This document shows positions 13,140-26,149 of a DNA stretch of 64,000 nucleotides, piece after piece (position 1 is the stretch's first letter; each line of letters starts with the position of its first letter). Position numbers and translations under genes: made by a program. Origin of the DNA: Camelus bactrianus (lineage: Eukaryota; Chordata; Mammalia; Artiodactyla; Camelidae); NCBI RefSeq assembly GCF_048773025.1, contig NC_133543.1:9207365-9271364 (forward strand), read 5' to 3'. The notes beneath the pieces were generated by a model. It searched no databases and was not told the DNA's origin. It saw only the letters and a list, made by a program, of their open reading frames with translations.

Positions 13140-13740
13140 CTTGACTTTCATGGCACTATTTATTCTCTCCAGGTTTTCCATAGGTCACTGATATTTTCCT
13201 CTTGTTCTCTCCCCTTGTGAACACTGATATTCTCCCAGCCTCTTGCTTAAATATTGTTATTGCTTTGGGTTCCTACTCTGGTTTTTATCTTTGGCTTCTG
13301 TATGTCCCCTTTGGATGGTCTCATCTGTCCTCATAGTTTTAATTATCATCTGCATGCAGATAACTTTCAAATGCTTCTTGAGCTCTGATTTGTCTAAGCT
13401 TTAGACCGTAAGGACACTTGGAACTTTCACGTCCACTTTCACTCCAGTACGCCTAAAACTGCTCTTTCGTCTGCATTCCTCACTACCACACGTCTAATCC
13501 ACCAAGTCAGAATCCTGGGAGCCGCTCAGAGCCCTTCCTCTCACTCCTGCACAGCCCGCCATATGTAGTAGGTCCTGCCGACTGTACCATGGAAGCACAA
13601 ATGATTACTTCATCCAAGCTCCACACACATATTTACTGTTTGGTTTAGAGCTTATCATTTATTCCACTTTCCTTATTCTAGCAGCCCCTTACAGGAATCC
13701 TTGCTGGAAATATCCAGTTTTAATATCACAATAGCCCATG
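13140..13740 (+). mobile_element. L2 LINE fragment
   Basis: L2-like stretches include CACGTCCACTTTCACTCCAG.., CACGTCTAATCCACCAAGTCAGAATCCTGGGAGCC and CTGCACAGCCCGCCATATG.. in the order found in the L2 ORF2 end. Left edge is uncertain. Confidence 0.6.
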
Positions 13741-13796
13741 AAGTACCATATCTACTTATCCATAAAAAAAATTTCATCACTAAAATAACGCAAAGG

Positions 13797-13946
13797 TGAG
13801 GGGAGGGCACAGCTCAGGAGAATGTGTGCTTAGCATGCACGAGGTCCTGGGTTCAATTCCCAGTACCTCTGTTAAAATAATTAAATAAGTAAACCTAATT
13901 ACCTCCTCCCAAAACAAAACAAATGAATAAAATAAAATATTAAAAA
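13797..13946 (+). mobile_element. Camelid tRNA-derived SINE (Vic-1 type)
   Basis: The head GGGGAGGGCACAGCTCAGGAG is followed by the near-consensus GCATGCACGAGGTCCTGGGT, then TCAATTCCCAGTACC and the tail with ACCTAATTACCTCC. Flanking duplications of about 9 bp with one mismatch (AACGCAAAG at 13,787 and AATGCAAAG at 13,947) mark the insertion. Confidence 0.93.
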
Positions 13947-13955
13947 AATGCAAAG

Positions 13956-16109
13956 CTAAAAGAGTTTATATATCATTGAAAATAATTCTAGACAGTAATT
14001 CTTAGGTTACTGTGTTCAAGAAAGAGTAAATTGTCAAAAAGAATCATGTCTAATAAATTGTTAAAATATTAAAAACTGGGATACCTCATTCTAGCATGAT
14101 AAGTATTACTTTTTTGGATTCCAAAGTACCTTAGGTCTATTTTTGTGTGACGTTTGAACAATAATATCAAGTCATCTCTTTCAGGAAACTTACTCTGAAG
14201 TTTCAGGTTTAAATAAGCAGCCTCCTCTGTGGCCCCCTGTCCCACCCTGCCTGTACCTATTTTAACATGTAACATCATGTGCATATTTTGTATTTATGAT
14301 GTAAAAATGTTTTTTTCTTTACCATTATGCTATAGGAAACCTATCCATGTTTTGGTTTCCCTTCTATTTAGTATATTGACTAGCATGCATTAAGCATTTA
14401 GTAGATATTTATGAGCTCACATATGAGAATTAAATGCACATTATTAAGTAAACACACTAGTTCCCAGTTCTTGGAGTATGAAACATATTTGATAAAATTT
14501 TGTTGACTTAGTCTATGTGAGTAGCTGACCTGATATGATGTGATGTGGGGTATATATGTGGGGGAGGGGGCAGCATGCAAAATCACTACTTTACATTCTC
14601 CACAGAAATAGGGAAAATGCCACTTATATTTAGCCATGCTAGACCAAGGGTTAAAGTGAGAATTCAGTGTGCTGGCACATGTTTGTTTATGTCACATAAG
14701 GGCACAGCACAAATATGCTTTGAAGTGATTATTGCTGTGGTAAAATACTGAAAAAAAAAAATATATATATATACAATCCAATGTGACATGGGAGAGTGAA
14801 GATCTAAATGAAAGCAGAGTGTGCATATTGTTTTTACATTGTACCTGCCAGTCAAGCTGAAATTTTATGAAGAACTGAGAAACAATTTTCACTCATGTAC
14901 ATGATACCATGTAGGTCATATTCTTTTATGTAAATCTCTTTCACTTGGGTGTTTAAATTCCAATATAAATGTAGTTCTAAAAAGTATGGCTTTTACTTCT
15001 TTCTCTCTTTAATTCATCCTGAGTTTTGGAGAGCAGATGTTTTACTGAGCGTGACACCTGCAAGGGGCGTTGTTTGAGTAGGTGTTGGAACATGAGCGGC
15101 ATCTGTTTTGGATCAGGGTGGTTTTGTAGGGAGCACTCCTTCCTCCATCCTGCTCTGTCCCGCAAGCATGAAGCAGGGAGACCAGGGCTTGGAAGATGTG
15201 TATTAATTCACAAGTGAAATTAAACAGAAAAGATAAAGGGTCTAGTTTCTCCCCTTGGGAGAATCTAGACCTCCATTAGCTTTAAGCATGTTTTGTTTCA
15301 CATCTCCATAGAACTAATTGACAAATTCCATATTTTTGCATCCATTTTCCCCAAATATCCAATGTTTTCTGTTATGAAAATCTCTTTGTCAGTTAATTAT
15401 AACTTTGGACAGAGTTTTATGTATATTATTTTCCCTTTCTATAGACATATGATCAATAGCATTCCTGGACTTTGCCGGGACACATCATTGTTGACTTTCA
15501 CCCTGGGAAAGAAACAGAACAAAGCAAAACAAAACCAAAAATCCCAAATGCACATATCGCTTGTCCATAATTATTCCTACAGTAGCAGACAATAGCACGT
15601 GAATTAAACATGGGACACTCCAGATCATCTGTTAAATGTTTCCTTATTTACTATTTATGAAAGTTTCATTAAAGTGACATATCTTATTTTCATTATTTAC
15701 AATTTGGCTAAGATAAATACATTATTACTAATTAAGCCTAGTGATTTTTGTTTTTAGTTCTGAAAAATCCATTTATGACAAAACATATACTTTAAAAGAT
15801 TGGGGAATTAAGGACCCAAGCAGGTGAAAGAGTTTGTATTACCTTAATCAGTTATTCATTTAATAATTATATCATTCACAGTTGTAACAGGAAACAGAAA
15901 TCTCAGACAAGATAATTGAAGAGATTTTAATGAAGGGACTAATTACTAAGTTGCGGGCAGGGTTAAGTGATAAGAGCAAAAGGTGGTGAAAGAACTCAGT
16001 TCTAGCAACCTCATCTTGCACTTGAACTTTCTTATCAAACATAATATGTTTAAAATCGAAGTTGTATTCCCTCTCCAAGATGGACTTCAGTTGCCACCTC
16101 TTCATCACA
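13956..16109. other. AT-rich noncoding DNA
   Basis: Short frames on both strands overlap each other and lack motifs. An A/TA run lies at 14,750-14,775. Confidence 0.55.
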
Positions 16110-16760
16110 GTTGAAGGCAATTTCAGACTTCAGGTTTCTCAAGCCCCGCATCATTGAATCATCTCTGATTCCGCCCTTTTTGCCTCACTCTATATCTAAT
16201 CAATCAGGAAATTCCGTTGACTCTACCTTCACAATAGTCCCAGAATCGGAACCATTTTACCACGTCTACTGTTCCGATACCAAGGGCCAAGCTTGGATTA
16301 CCTGGACAACAGCCTCTTAGGTGGTCTCCCTAATTGAGCCCTTGCTCCCTAACAGGTTATTTTCAAAACTCGCTGTAATCACTCTAAAGTGTGAATCAGA
16401 TCCTGTCACTTCTGTGCTCAAAACCCTGCAATTGTTCACACCTCACTCACTCACAGCCCCAAGGGCTCCATGGAGCCTGGCCCTGTTTCTTCTTGGATTT
16501 CATCTGCTTCTTCTGTCCTCTTCTCTCAGTACGCTCCAGCCATTCTGACCTTTTCTTTGAACAAGTCATCTCCTTGTCTAAGGGACTTTGTAGCCCCATG
16601 ACCTTGGCCCAGAATGTTCTCCCACCCCTTCCCTCTGAAATTCACAAGGCTGTCTTACATATCCACATTAAGATTTTGTTCAAATGTCATTTAAACAGGT
16701 TATTCTATCGTTTCTGGCTTTTACTGGTTCTGCTGCAAAATTTGCTGTCCATCTAGTTGA
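16110..16760 (+). mobile_element. L2 LINE 3' fragment
   Basis: Recognisable L2 landmarks in order: CTGGACAACAGCCTC..GGTGGTCTCCCT, GTGAATCAGATCCTGTCACTTCTGTGCTCAAAACCCTGCA, ACGCTCCAGCCATTCTGACCTT, and CACAAGGCTGTC..TTTGTTCAAATGTCA. The open frames here are remnants of the LINE or chance, not host genes. Confidence 0.85.
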
Positions 16761-16904
16761 CTTCTCTTGCAACTAAACCACATTTTTTCTTGCTTGTTGC
16801 ATTTACACTTGTTTTTTTTTCTAGTGTCCTCTAGTGTCAGTATAATGTGTCTGAGTGTTTCTCTCCTGACTGAGACTCAGTCTGGATTCATGTTTTTCAT
16901 CAAT

Positions 16905-17330
16905 TCAAAAACATAGCTCTATGAATATTACCTCTTTCCTATTTTCTGTTTGCTTCTATCAGAGTTCCATTAAAATTTTACTGTAACTTGTCATTCTATC
17001 CTCCATGTCTTATAACTGACCCTTCAGAAATTCCCATTTTTGTCTCTACATTGCATGATGGATGAATTCTCTGGTGTTTACTAAATCTTACTTTAATTGT
17101 GTCTAATCTACTGTTTCATTTCTCTACTGTTTAATTTCAAAGACTGTATTTTTGACTATTATAAAATTCGTTGGAATTTTTTTTTCAAAACTGACTGGTC
17201 TTATTTCATACTGTCTTATTTAATAGTCTCTTCATGGAAGAAGTTCTATTAAAGTTCCACTACATCATGGTGGTTGTTTCTATTGATTTGTTCAAGGTAA
17301 AGTGTTAACATGTATTTTCTAGTTTCATAA
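16905..17330 (-). mobile_element. Old L1 or HAL1 ORF1-region fragment
   Basis: The plus strand resembles the complement of an old L1/HAL1 ORF1 region (CTATCCTCCATGTCTTATAACTGACCCTTC, TTTCAAAGACTGTATTTTTGACTATTATAAAATTC, TTTTCAAAACTGACTGGTCTTATTTCATA). It is strongly diverged, and the family call is tentative. Confidence 0.5.
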
Positions 17331-20017
17331 ACTCAAACTTGAAAAAAATACATGATGATAGCAGTCTAGAGTTGATGAATAAATGAGTTGGGACACAGGA
17401 CACAAATAAACTCAGAACTTCTCCAAAGGGAAACGCTCTTGGTCTAACTACAAAAATGTTTCACCAATAAAGCCCTGAAAGGGGACAAGTCTCAGGGCAA
17501 GTCAAGACCAACCCAAGAGAGACAAATTTCCTTCTGCTGCTGGTCATCTTCATCTATTTTTTTTAAGTCCACCAATTTCTGAAGTAGTAACCCTTGGTTG
17601 CTCTTAGCTTTTTTGTGGAACTTAGATTTAATTCACTCTGCTTGCCCCTGGCTTCATCCCTTTTGTCTGCTTCTGTAATAACTACTATAGTTCTGGGTTA
17701 CTGACACTAACAGTCCTTTCCCCAACTCTGCCAGGGTTTTGTCTCAGTTTCTGGCCCCTGTGGGTATTTGCAAACCCAACTGTACATTTAAAGAATATTT
17801 GCTATCTATTTCAGTAGTTGCAGGCTGTATGACCTTTCATATTAAGGTATTACAATGTGCTGGACCATCTACACATTATGTGTTCTCTCATCATGGAAAT
17901 GAATAAAAATTCATAGTCTGATTTATCTCCATATATCTTTTTAAACAAACAGCAGTTAAAGCATCACTCACTTGATTTGGGGCATAAATAGAGAAAAAGA
18001 CAGAATTGTAGCAAAGGAACTGAAAATTTTTCATAACCCTAGGTATAAGCAAGGGAGCATGGACTATATGCCAGTGTCACCCATGTGTGTCCCAAGAAGA
18101 AAAGATCCAAATCCAGTAGAAAAGATCATCCTCTAACCCATCTCATTTTTGCTGGATCCAATGATTTCTGCCTTCACAGATTTTTTTTCTTTTCACTACC
18201 AAAACCATTCTACACTTCTCTTTTGATCAACATTTAAGTCCTTCTATAATATCTTAGCAACAATTAGGTCTATAAAATATAACAGGGTTGGGAGACTACT
18301 CAAGAGCGACGCACCTGTGTGCTTTCAGCTGTGCTGATCACTGAGGAGTAATCTCTGGAGAGCAACTTCTTTTGAGCATACTGATATGTAACAGTTTGCA
18401 TCCTAAATCTACAGGAAGCATTAATTGCTCAAATGTCTGAAATTATGACTCCATGAGCATTCAACAGAAATGACACAACTACAGGCTTTCTTTTCTTGAC
18501 CTAAGTAAAGCAGTTAGAGGAATAACCACATTGCTATGCTTTAAACTTTCACGAAAACCATACACCTAAACCCATTCCTGATGCCTACCATGATCCTGTT
18601 GGTCATGAGCCAACTGTTCATACTCATTTCATGGAAAAGAACTCTCAGAAAAGTCAGAACCTGCAGCAAACAGACATTTAAAAACCTGGCTCCAACAGTT
18701 TTCCTGTTGATAAACAGTAACTACAAGGGTATCATATTTTAAATTTTAGATCAGAATATATGCTTTAAATTATGGCATTTTACATTATACACAGTATGAT
18801 AATGAATTAAAGGTGTAACACACATATCTTGAGAACATCAATCCTGATGAAAGGAAAAGATGTCACAAGCTAAAGGAAAAGTGAAACTTGTCATTTTAAG
18901 ATAAAAATTATAGCTACTATAGTGACTAATTACAATTAGAATAAAATCTAAAACGGACCAGCTACTACACTGCAATTAAGAAATGGAGAACACTTTGTAT
19001 ATAGATGCCAAATTCTATTGTCCTAACATTCTATGAAATGTAGCTGCCCTCCAGAAATAAAACAGGCTGTCCTATGAATCCAACTGAGGAAAGTTAAAAT
19101 TTCAAATGAAAAAAGGCTTTAGAAATGCTCTAAGAAAAATGCCTCCACTTTATCTGCTTTACCTTCATGCAAGCTATACAATGTCAAAATCTTAAGTCAA
19201 TATGTCCAAAAAATACTGATTGAACGTCTGTGGGATAAAACTCTACATATCCTTGAAAACCCATGTTCTTATCTGAATTCATATTATCCCCAAATGAAAT
19301 TACTAAGACAAAAAGGATATATAATAGATGGGAAGTGTATGGCCAGACTATAAATGTAGAGAAATTCAGACAAGGAAATCAATGAGTGATGACTGGGAAA
19401 GGTAGACTAATGTGGAGTTTTGACAGATGGCCACCCTTGGATTGACAAGATCACAGGTCCTATCAGGTGAGAGGAAAAACATTATGAAGTCAAAGCCAAA
19501 GATGTGAGAAGAGTGTAGGGAGAAGACTGTCAGACATGACTGCCATGCAGCGGGCAGTCAACAGTACTACAGTCCTGCACACTGCTCTCAACTCCGGGAA
19601 ACATGATTTATATTGTGTTCTATGCGAACAGCACCTCCTGGAGGTGTGCAAAGTGGTGACCCTGGTTAAGTAATATACAAAGTAACAAGTGGATGCTTCA
19701 CTAAAAGGGATTCTGTGAAATAAGGGAGCAAAATGCTAAACACATTTAGATAGATTCAGTCCATGTTAGTATACCAAAGTATGGGAGAAGTCCCAAATGG
19801 GAAAACTGCATAAACCAGCATATCTTGGATTTGGGTTTTCTCCTCCCCTCCATAAAATCCCTATTAATATTTCTTAGAATCAGGGTTCTAAAACACACTT
19901 TAGAAAATACGGAGCTAACTTTATAAAAGGTCTTCAAAGTCAAGTTGCATCTTGATAAAGAGAAAAATGAGGAACCACTGAAGCTTTTACTGAAGAAACG
20001 ACAGCAGGAAAGCTATT

Positions 20018-20045
20018 TAAAAACAAAACAAAACAAAACAAAAAT
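20018..20045. repeat. (AAAAC)n microsatellite
   Basis: About five AAAAC units. A similar run (AAAAAC) lies at 41,409-41,443. Confidence 0.9.
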
Positions 20046-21611
20046 CTGGCACAAATATCAAAAGTAGATTAAAGCAGCAGATTTGAGAATTTTGAGAGTG
20101 AAACACTGCTTAACATCTTTCAGGGAGCAAACTTAGTTAACCCAATGAACGATAAATTCACATTGTTAATAATCAAGTTATTTTAAAGGCACCTTTTAAA
20201 CAAATTCTTTTTAAGAGCTACTTTTCAGAAAATACAACTTTCAGTCATAAATTTATCAGGTCTTTACAGTAGTGATACCAGCTTACAGTTAGAGGGTATA
20301 ATCTCAGATTTCACAATGTAAGCAAGCACTGGTCCATTCAAAACCATCCTTACGCGTTCCTCCAGAGGCCCAGGTGACTTTAACATTAATGAAAAACAGG
20401 TATCCTGAATTTTGAGATTCCACATTGTTGGAAGTTATTGTACTTAGACATACCAAATAATATTCTTACTGAAGAGGTAACTAAAAACACTACATACTGT
20501 TTAGAATAATTAACAGTCCCAGTCCTGTTTTTATATATAAAATAGCTTTAAAAGAATATGGTGAAAAGTCTCTTCCACAGTTTATCTGGATCTCTCTGCC
20601 AGAAATCTTTATTAATTTAGATTTCCACAAGCATTAGTAAATTATAACTTATGATTCCTAAATATATCCTAAAGCATAACCAACAAGCCTAAGTTTTTGG
20701 AAAAAATGAACAAAAAACTTCAGCACAGTCTTGAGATGGACTTGTTTTGAAATTAATTTCATCATAAAATGTACTTTAAAAACAGATGCAGGCTATTTAC
20801 TACAGTGTCATAAATAAAGCAAAAACAATTGCATTTTAAATCTGCTCTTAAATAGAAAGAAATCCATATGGGGTACACAGCACTAGATAAAATGGTTAAA
20901 AAAGTCAGATCAGTTTACGTCAAATGGACCCTACAGTACATTTGTACTGAACTACATAAACTGTTATTTAATATTTACATATAATAGCAGTTAACTTCTG
21001 TTTTCTTGCACAGATGATAAATTACCAATTAGTCTTATATCATTATCTTACATCTGAAAGGTCATTAAGGACAAACCTGCTGTTTTTGGAAAGAATAACT
21101 ACTTGTTAACTGAAATTAATAAGGTATACTACTTATCCATCAATTTATGTCTTTTTAATTTGAAGGAACATCGAAAGTCTTCCCTTCTTACAAAAATTAA
21201 GCGCTAGACTGAGGTATAAATGTACAGTACTGTACTGACACAGCATGCATTATGTTTACATTAATGAGCCCCCTGTTCAAGTCATTTCAAAATGGTAGAC
21301 ACTGGGGCACAAAAAAAGAGAAGAACATTCTGTGTCTAGGACTTTATAGCACTTAATAACTAACTTAATAAATAACTGTAGATGGATCTTTTGAAAGACT
21401 GCACACAGATAACAAAAATATTTTCAATTTGCCAGTTTTACAACTGTCATAAAAATCACCAAATCCCAAATCAAACTTGGCTATAACAGTCAAAATTACT
21501 TGAAAACACTAACTCTGCCACGTTCAAAATCAAATACATCTATGTCATCCTTCCCATTTATAAAGGCATCTCTACTATGTAACGTAATTTTAACCTAGAT
21601 ATAAATTCAGG

Positions 21612-21760
21612 GTCAGTGTTTCTCAAGATGCCGACTCCTCGGCCCCACCCCAGATCTGCTGAATCAGATTTGCAGGGGCAACGCCAGGGGACCTGCACTT
21701 TCAGCAACTCCCCAAGGCGGTCCTCGTGCACACATACAGGAGAACCACCACCTTCCCTGT
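21612..21760 (+). mobile_element. MER5A (hAT-Charlie) MITE
   Basis: It has the MER5A layout: a CAGTGTTTCTCAAGATG left end, GGCCCCACCCCAGATCTGCTGAATCAGA in the middle, CCAGGGGACCTGCACTTT.., and a right end close to GGAGAACCACC. The terminal halves are diverged inverted repeats. It is a nonautonomous DNA transposon of early mammalian age. Confidence 0.85.
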
Positions 21761-22269
21761 GAGATTTATAACAAGGCTTTGGATTTTGAAAACTAAAATC
21801 TCATTTGTGGCCTTTTAAAATTAAATTTCATTACATACCAAATTAATATTTCAAAAAGACTTAGGTAATAAATATGCTGTGGCAGAAAAACAAATGCATT
21901 AAAAAAATCACAGCAGAAATTAAAAGAAGAAACTTTTAGGTATAGGCCACTTTATTTTTAACTCAAGTTAAAATATCCTCTAATCATTTCAAAGACCAAC
22001 AGGTCTTTCAGAATAAAATTCTTAACTTAAAGATCATCCAATCCATCATATTAACAATACAGTATTTCAAATATGATCAAATTCATTTACTCGGCTGTTA
22101 ACAAAATCAGGGTATGAACTGTTTACATAACACCAAATAGAGGCAATGATTAAATTTATAAAGTTAAATCCAAACAAAACTGTTTTTAATCTACTATTAA
22201 ATTTACTCTGGTCAGAAACTGATTTTTCATAAACTTATATAACTTTCATATACTTACATACACATGTGT

Positions 22270-22500
22270 AATGGAAAGAGCAATGAAGCAAAACCTAGAA
22301 GCCACCTAGAGCTCAGTTCTGGTTAATCCAGCTGCTGGCCAGATTCTATGACCTTAGGGCCTAGACAAATTATTTCACCTACCTAAGAAAAAGGAAGGCA
22401 CAGCTATCTATTTTACTCACTTCACAGAAATATTTATTGTGAAAATCAAATGAGATAGTATTTAATACATTCTATAATACTGTAAAGCATTTTTTAAATC
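22270..22500 (+). mobile_element. MIR SINE
   Basis: The MIR pattern is visible: TGGAAAGAGCAATGAAG..GAGCTCAGTTCTGG, TGACCTTAGGGCCTAGACAAATTATTTCACCTACCTAAG, then GAAAATCAAATGAGATAGTAT and CTGTAAAGCA. Confidence 0.75.
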
Positions 22501-24370
22501 AAAGGCATTATCATTAAAATTTAAGAGACATTGTCTTTAGGTGCCTGCTGTAAAACAGGCTATCACAGAAACAATGAACATAAAAATTGATCTTTCGGAT
22601 GCAATTAAATATTGGACGTTATTGTGTAAATCCTATAAATTACAAATATAAAACATAGGAATTCAATTCAAGTATCTGCCCTATGTTCCCATTTATATAG
22701 ACCTGTTTCTTGTGTAAAAACAGAAATGAAATTAGATACACCATGAATTCTTAACTGTCAAAACTGGTCAGTAAGTATATTATTCTCTCTACTTTGACAT
22801 GTTGTACAGTTTCCACAATAAAAAATTTTAACAAGGCAATGATGTATGTGTGTGTACCTAAAACATTTATAAAAGCTAAAAGATAAATCTTTTAAAGTTT
22901 TTGGGGAAAATTTTTCCCTTAACTATTGTATCATTTTCCTTCAACTTTACTTCAGATTCTATATATTCCAAAATAAGCTACTCTCACAGTGCCCTTCTAT
23001 ACATCATGATACTTACTAGAAAATAGTTATTCCCTTTCAACTGGGCAATACTCTTACCCAAGCTGCAAAAATTTAATTCTTAAGTTTCTGCTTCATGATC
23101 TCATTCATTACAAAATTCCAGATTTAAAAAGTGAAAATGACCAGTTTCAATTGTATGCATGTGTAAAAACGTAAGGAAAAAAGGGACACTTTTCTGTTAC
23201 TAACGACCACCAATGGTTTAATGAGCCATTCCTCTTAAAACTTGTTGACCTAAGCAATTCAATTCACATGGCAAGAGAATGTTTCATCTAAAACAAAGTT
23301 AATCTGTCAGAAGAAACTGGTAAAAATAACCCACAAAACAAGGATTCTATCAAAGTATGCATAATGATATGTAATCACTCTGCATACATCAACCTCATTG
23401 CTCAAATAATGTCCTTTAACCTGGGACCATATTCTACAGATTGACGAGCATAAACCACCTTTCATCTCAAGTGGATTTTTTAGTTTAATAAAACTATCTA
23501 TAGCTCAATAGCTTATGCGCACAAAAGTCTATGTAAAAACTGCAAGTGCGGAATTAAAACTTAAATGCAGACAGAAACGGTACTATCTTGTGGTTTGTAA
23601 TTAAAACTATATTTGGGTAATATCCACACATTAATTTATTCATTACTTGAAAAGCTAAATCTTTTTTTCTTTATGTTACACCTGCAGTCATAATCATCAA
23701 AAAGTACCCTGTGTCTAAAGAGTTAGAGTACCTTAAATTTTTGATATGGGGGAGAAGGGTGCAGGAGAGAACAAGTGGGCAAGGAAAGAAATTTCACCCA
23801 TTCAGCTGTCACTACAGCATTTGTTTTCTAAGCATTAAAAACTCCATTTATTTTTATATGAGATACATTTGAGAAGAGCCATACGCAGAAACCACTTTTT
23901 CCAATATGGTCTTCAACAACTTTGAGTGTAAGTACTCCAGCTGGAAGTCCTCATTTGTATTATTTAAAAACAATTGTAAAACTCGCAAACCATAAAAGGA
24001 AAGCTGTCGGAAGATGAAAAGCAAAAAAAGAATTACTATACCTTATTCAAACAAGCTTAATTTTTTGCATGTTTACTTTACAATCTGCTAATAGCACTTG
24101 AAGCTAAAAACATTTATAAAACCACTATCATGCTGGTAGGTACCCTAACTTAGTGGCGATGGCTAGTTTTAAATAAACATCTATTTATGATGAAGCTATT
24201 ACCTTCCTTACTTCTTTTCCTAAGTAGATCCACACTATCTTTGCCCCCACTATTTTATTATAAGCACAAATCAAATCTAGTTTATTGCTTCATCTCAGAG
24301 TTCTAGATTAAATTCCAAGCTTCCATTAAAAAAACCATGATTTCCCATACAAATGCAGAAATCCCACCTT

Positions 24371-24400
24371 CAGAGTGAGGAATTACAGAGTGAGGAATTA
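24371..24400. repeat. 15-bp tandem duplication
   Basis: The unit CAGAGTGAGGAATTA occurs twice in a row without change. A recent short duplication in otherwise unique sequence. Confidence 0.9.
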
Positions 24401-24549
24401 CAAAGAAAATGAAGACAATTTCACCTTATGCATCTAAATGGGGGTGCCAGGAAAGACAATTGCAATAAAAATCAAGAAGGCGTAATTTTCACCATTTTAA
24501 TAAAAGAAAATGCCGAAATTTTAAAGGTGGCGCTCTGTCCTCAACTCAC

Positions 24550-24800
24550 CCGATTGTGAGTCACTTTTGCAGACTATATGGTAGGAAACAACAGTTACTT
24601 TTCAAAGTTACACCCAAGCCAAAATCAAGAGAAATCCACCCTTAATTACAGCAATTTAACTGTCTCATGCGAAGTAAAATAGAAACTACTAAAACATCCC
24701 CCTGAAATCACGGCCAAATCAAACCCATTTCATATACTAGTTTTTCAAATATGCCCTTTAAGGAAAATGTTTCATTTACTTCAAATTTGAACTCACCAGG
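24550..24800 (-). promoter_or_regulatory. Two further minus-strand splice donors beyond the CpG island
   Basis: CCTG|GTGAGTTC (last exon base 24,797) and CGG|GTGAGTTGAGG (last exon base 24,550) face left just beyond the island. The first follows a long pyrimidine run (TCTTTTTC repeats on the minus strand, 24,800-24,830). They could belong to further exons of the same presumed transcript. No acceptor of comparable quality is placed with certainty. Confidence 0.25.
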
Positions 24801-26149
24801 ACAAAAAAGAAGAAAAAGAAAAAGAAAAAGAGGGCGAGGGAGATCCAAGTGAAACGCTCAAGTACAAAAGGCAGATTCTCCTCCAATCCCTCTAATTCCC
24901 CCAATTCGCCTCTGCCACACACAAGGGCAGGGAGTCTGGGGAAGGCTGGCAGGAGGGCAAGCAGTGAAGGCCCTTCATTCACTCACGTGGGCCACCATCC
25001 AAAGGGTTACACACCCTCACCCCGAAGAAAGCCTCATACAAAGCAGATCCTTACAAGTACTTCTTATTATAAAATACACCCACGCTGAACAAGAGCTTTA
25101 TTTTAAAGTAAGACTGTCTTCAGGTGGAGGAGGTTAAACACAACAAAGGCTTCCATGTTGAAAGGCGGATGGTCCACATATATGCAGATATCCACACTCA
25201 TATGAACAAAAACCCATACAACTAATTTATCATGAATAGCAGTCGATACCAACAGAAGCCATTAAATGATTAAGAAACCCAAAAAAGTAGCATGCACAGC
25301 TTATGCATAGCGAAAGGTGGCTGTCTGCTGCGCTCTAACCCCAGGAAAGGCAAATACACGCCCGCAGAGATCGGTCGACACCTCCGCAGATTTAAAGACC
25401 CCCTCTGCACCTCTCGCCCTTCCTTCAGCGCCAAGCACCGCGGCACCGCACAGGATGCGAGTACTCCTAGCGCTGCGAGTCCCGCAGAAAACTGGTGAAT
25501 GAAATGCGCACAGAGACCAACCCGGCTAGTGACCGCGGCGCAGACCAGGGGTCGCTAACTAGCTTAGTCACCGGATTCTCCCGCAGGAAGGAATAAAGGG
25601 AGCACACCCCACAACACCGCAAATGGAACGCGGTTCTTTCTCATTGACCCTTCCCAAAAAGAAGTGGAGGACGCAGGGGGTTTTTTCCTCCCTTTCTTTT
25701 AAACTAAGTCTAAAAAAGCGAATAGGAAGCAACCGTGAACATCCTGGGGGGCCAGACAGGAGACGCCGGGAGAAAGGCGAGGCAATTCGCCAACTCCCGG
25801 GGAATCACCGTCCGGTGTGACACGCATCAATCAACCGGCCCGGGCCGGGGGCCAACGTGGGCCCCACTCTCCGCCTGCGGAGCGCCAGTGGGGCCGAAGC
25901 CGGGGATTAGAGGGGTGACCCTCCCGGGGCGCGGGGAAACAGTGCTGGGCACCGCTGCCCTCAAGGTCACCAGGCGCCGGGGCGGGGGCGACCGGCGGCA
26001 GGATGGGCTATGGCGCGGCCGAGGAGGCTGGGAGAAGCCAAAGAACTGCGGGTGCAGACGCGAAGTCCCACCACCGAGCCCCGTCCCTCGGGCCCTGGGC
26101 GGAGACTACTGGCCGGACCCAGCGCTGGGGCGCACGCATAAGAACCCGC

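Larger units (their letters stand above)
17331..25299. other. Repeat-poor noncoding tract left of the CpG island
   Basis: In 8 kb I can name only one MER5A, one MIR, short microsatellites and two possible minus-strand donors. Composition is AT-rich but the sequence looks unique. In minus-strand sense it lies just downstream of the presumed promoter, so it could be first-intron or noncoding-transcript sequence with regulatory content. No open frame of note exists on either strand. Confidence 0.5.

Noticed and set aside
16111-16756. Three adjacent open frames on the plus strand
   Set aside because: They fall inside an L2 LINE fragment and change frame repeatedly.
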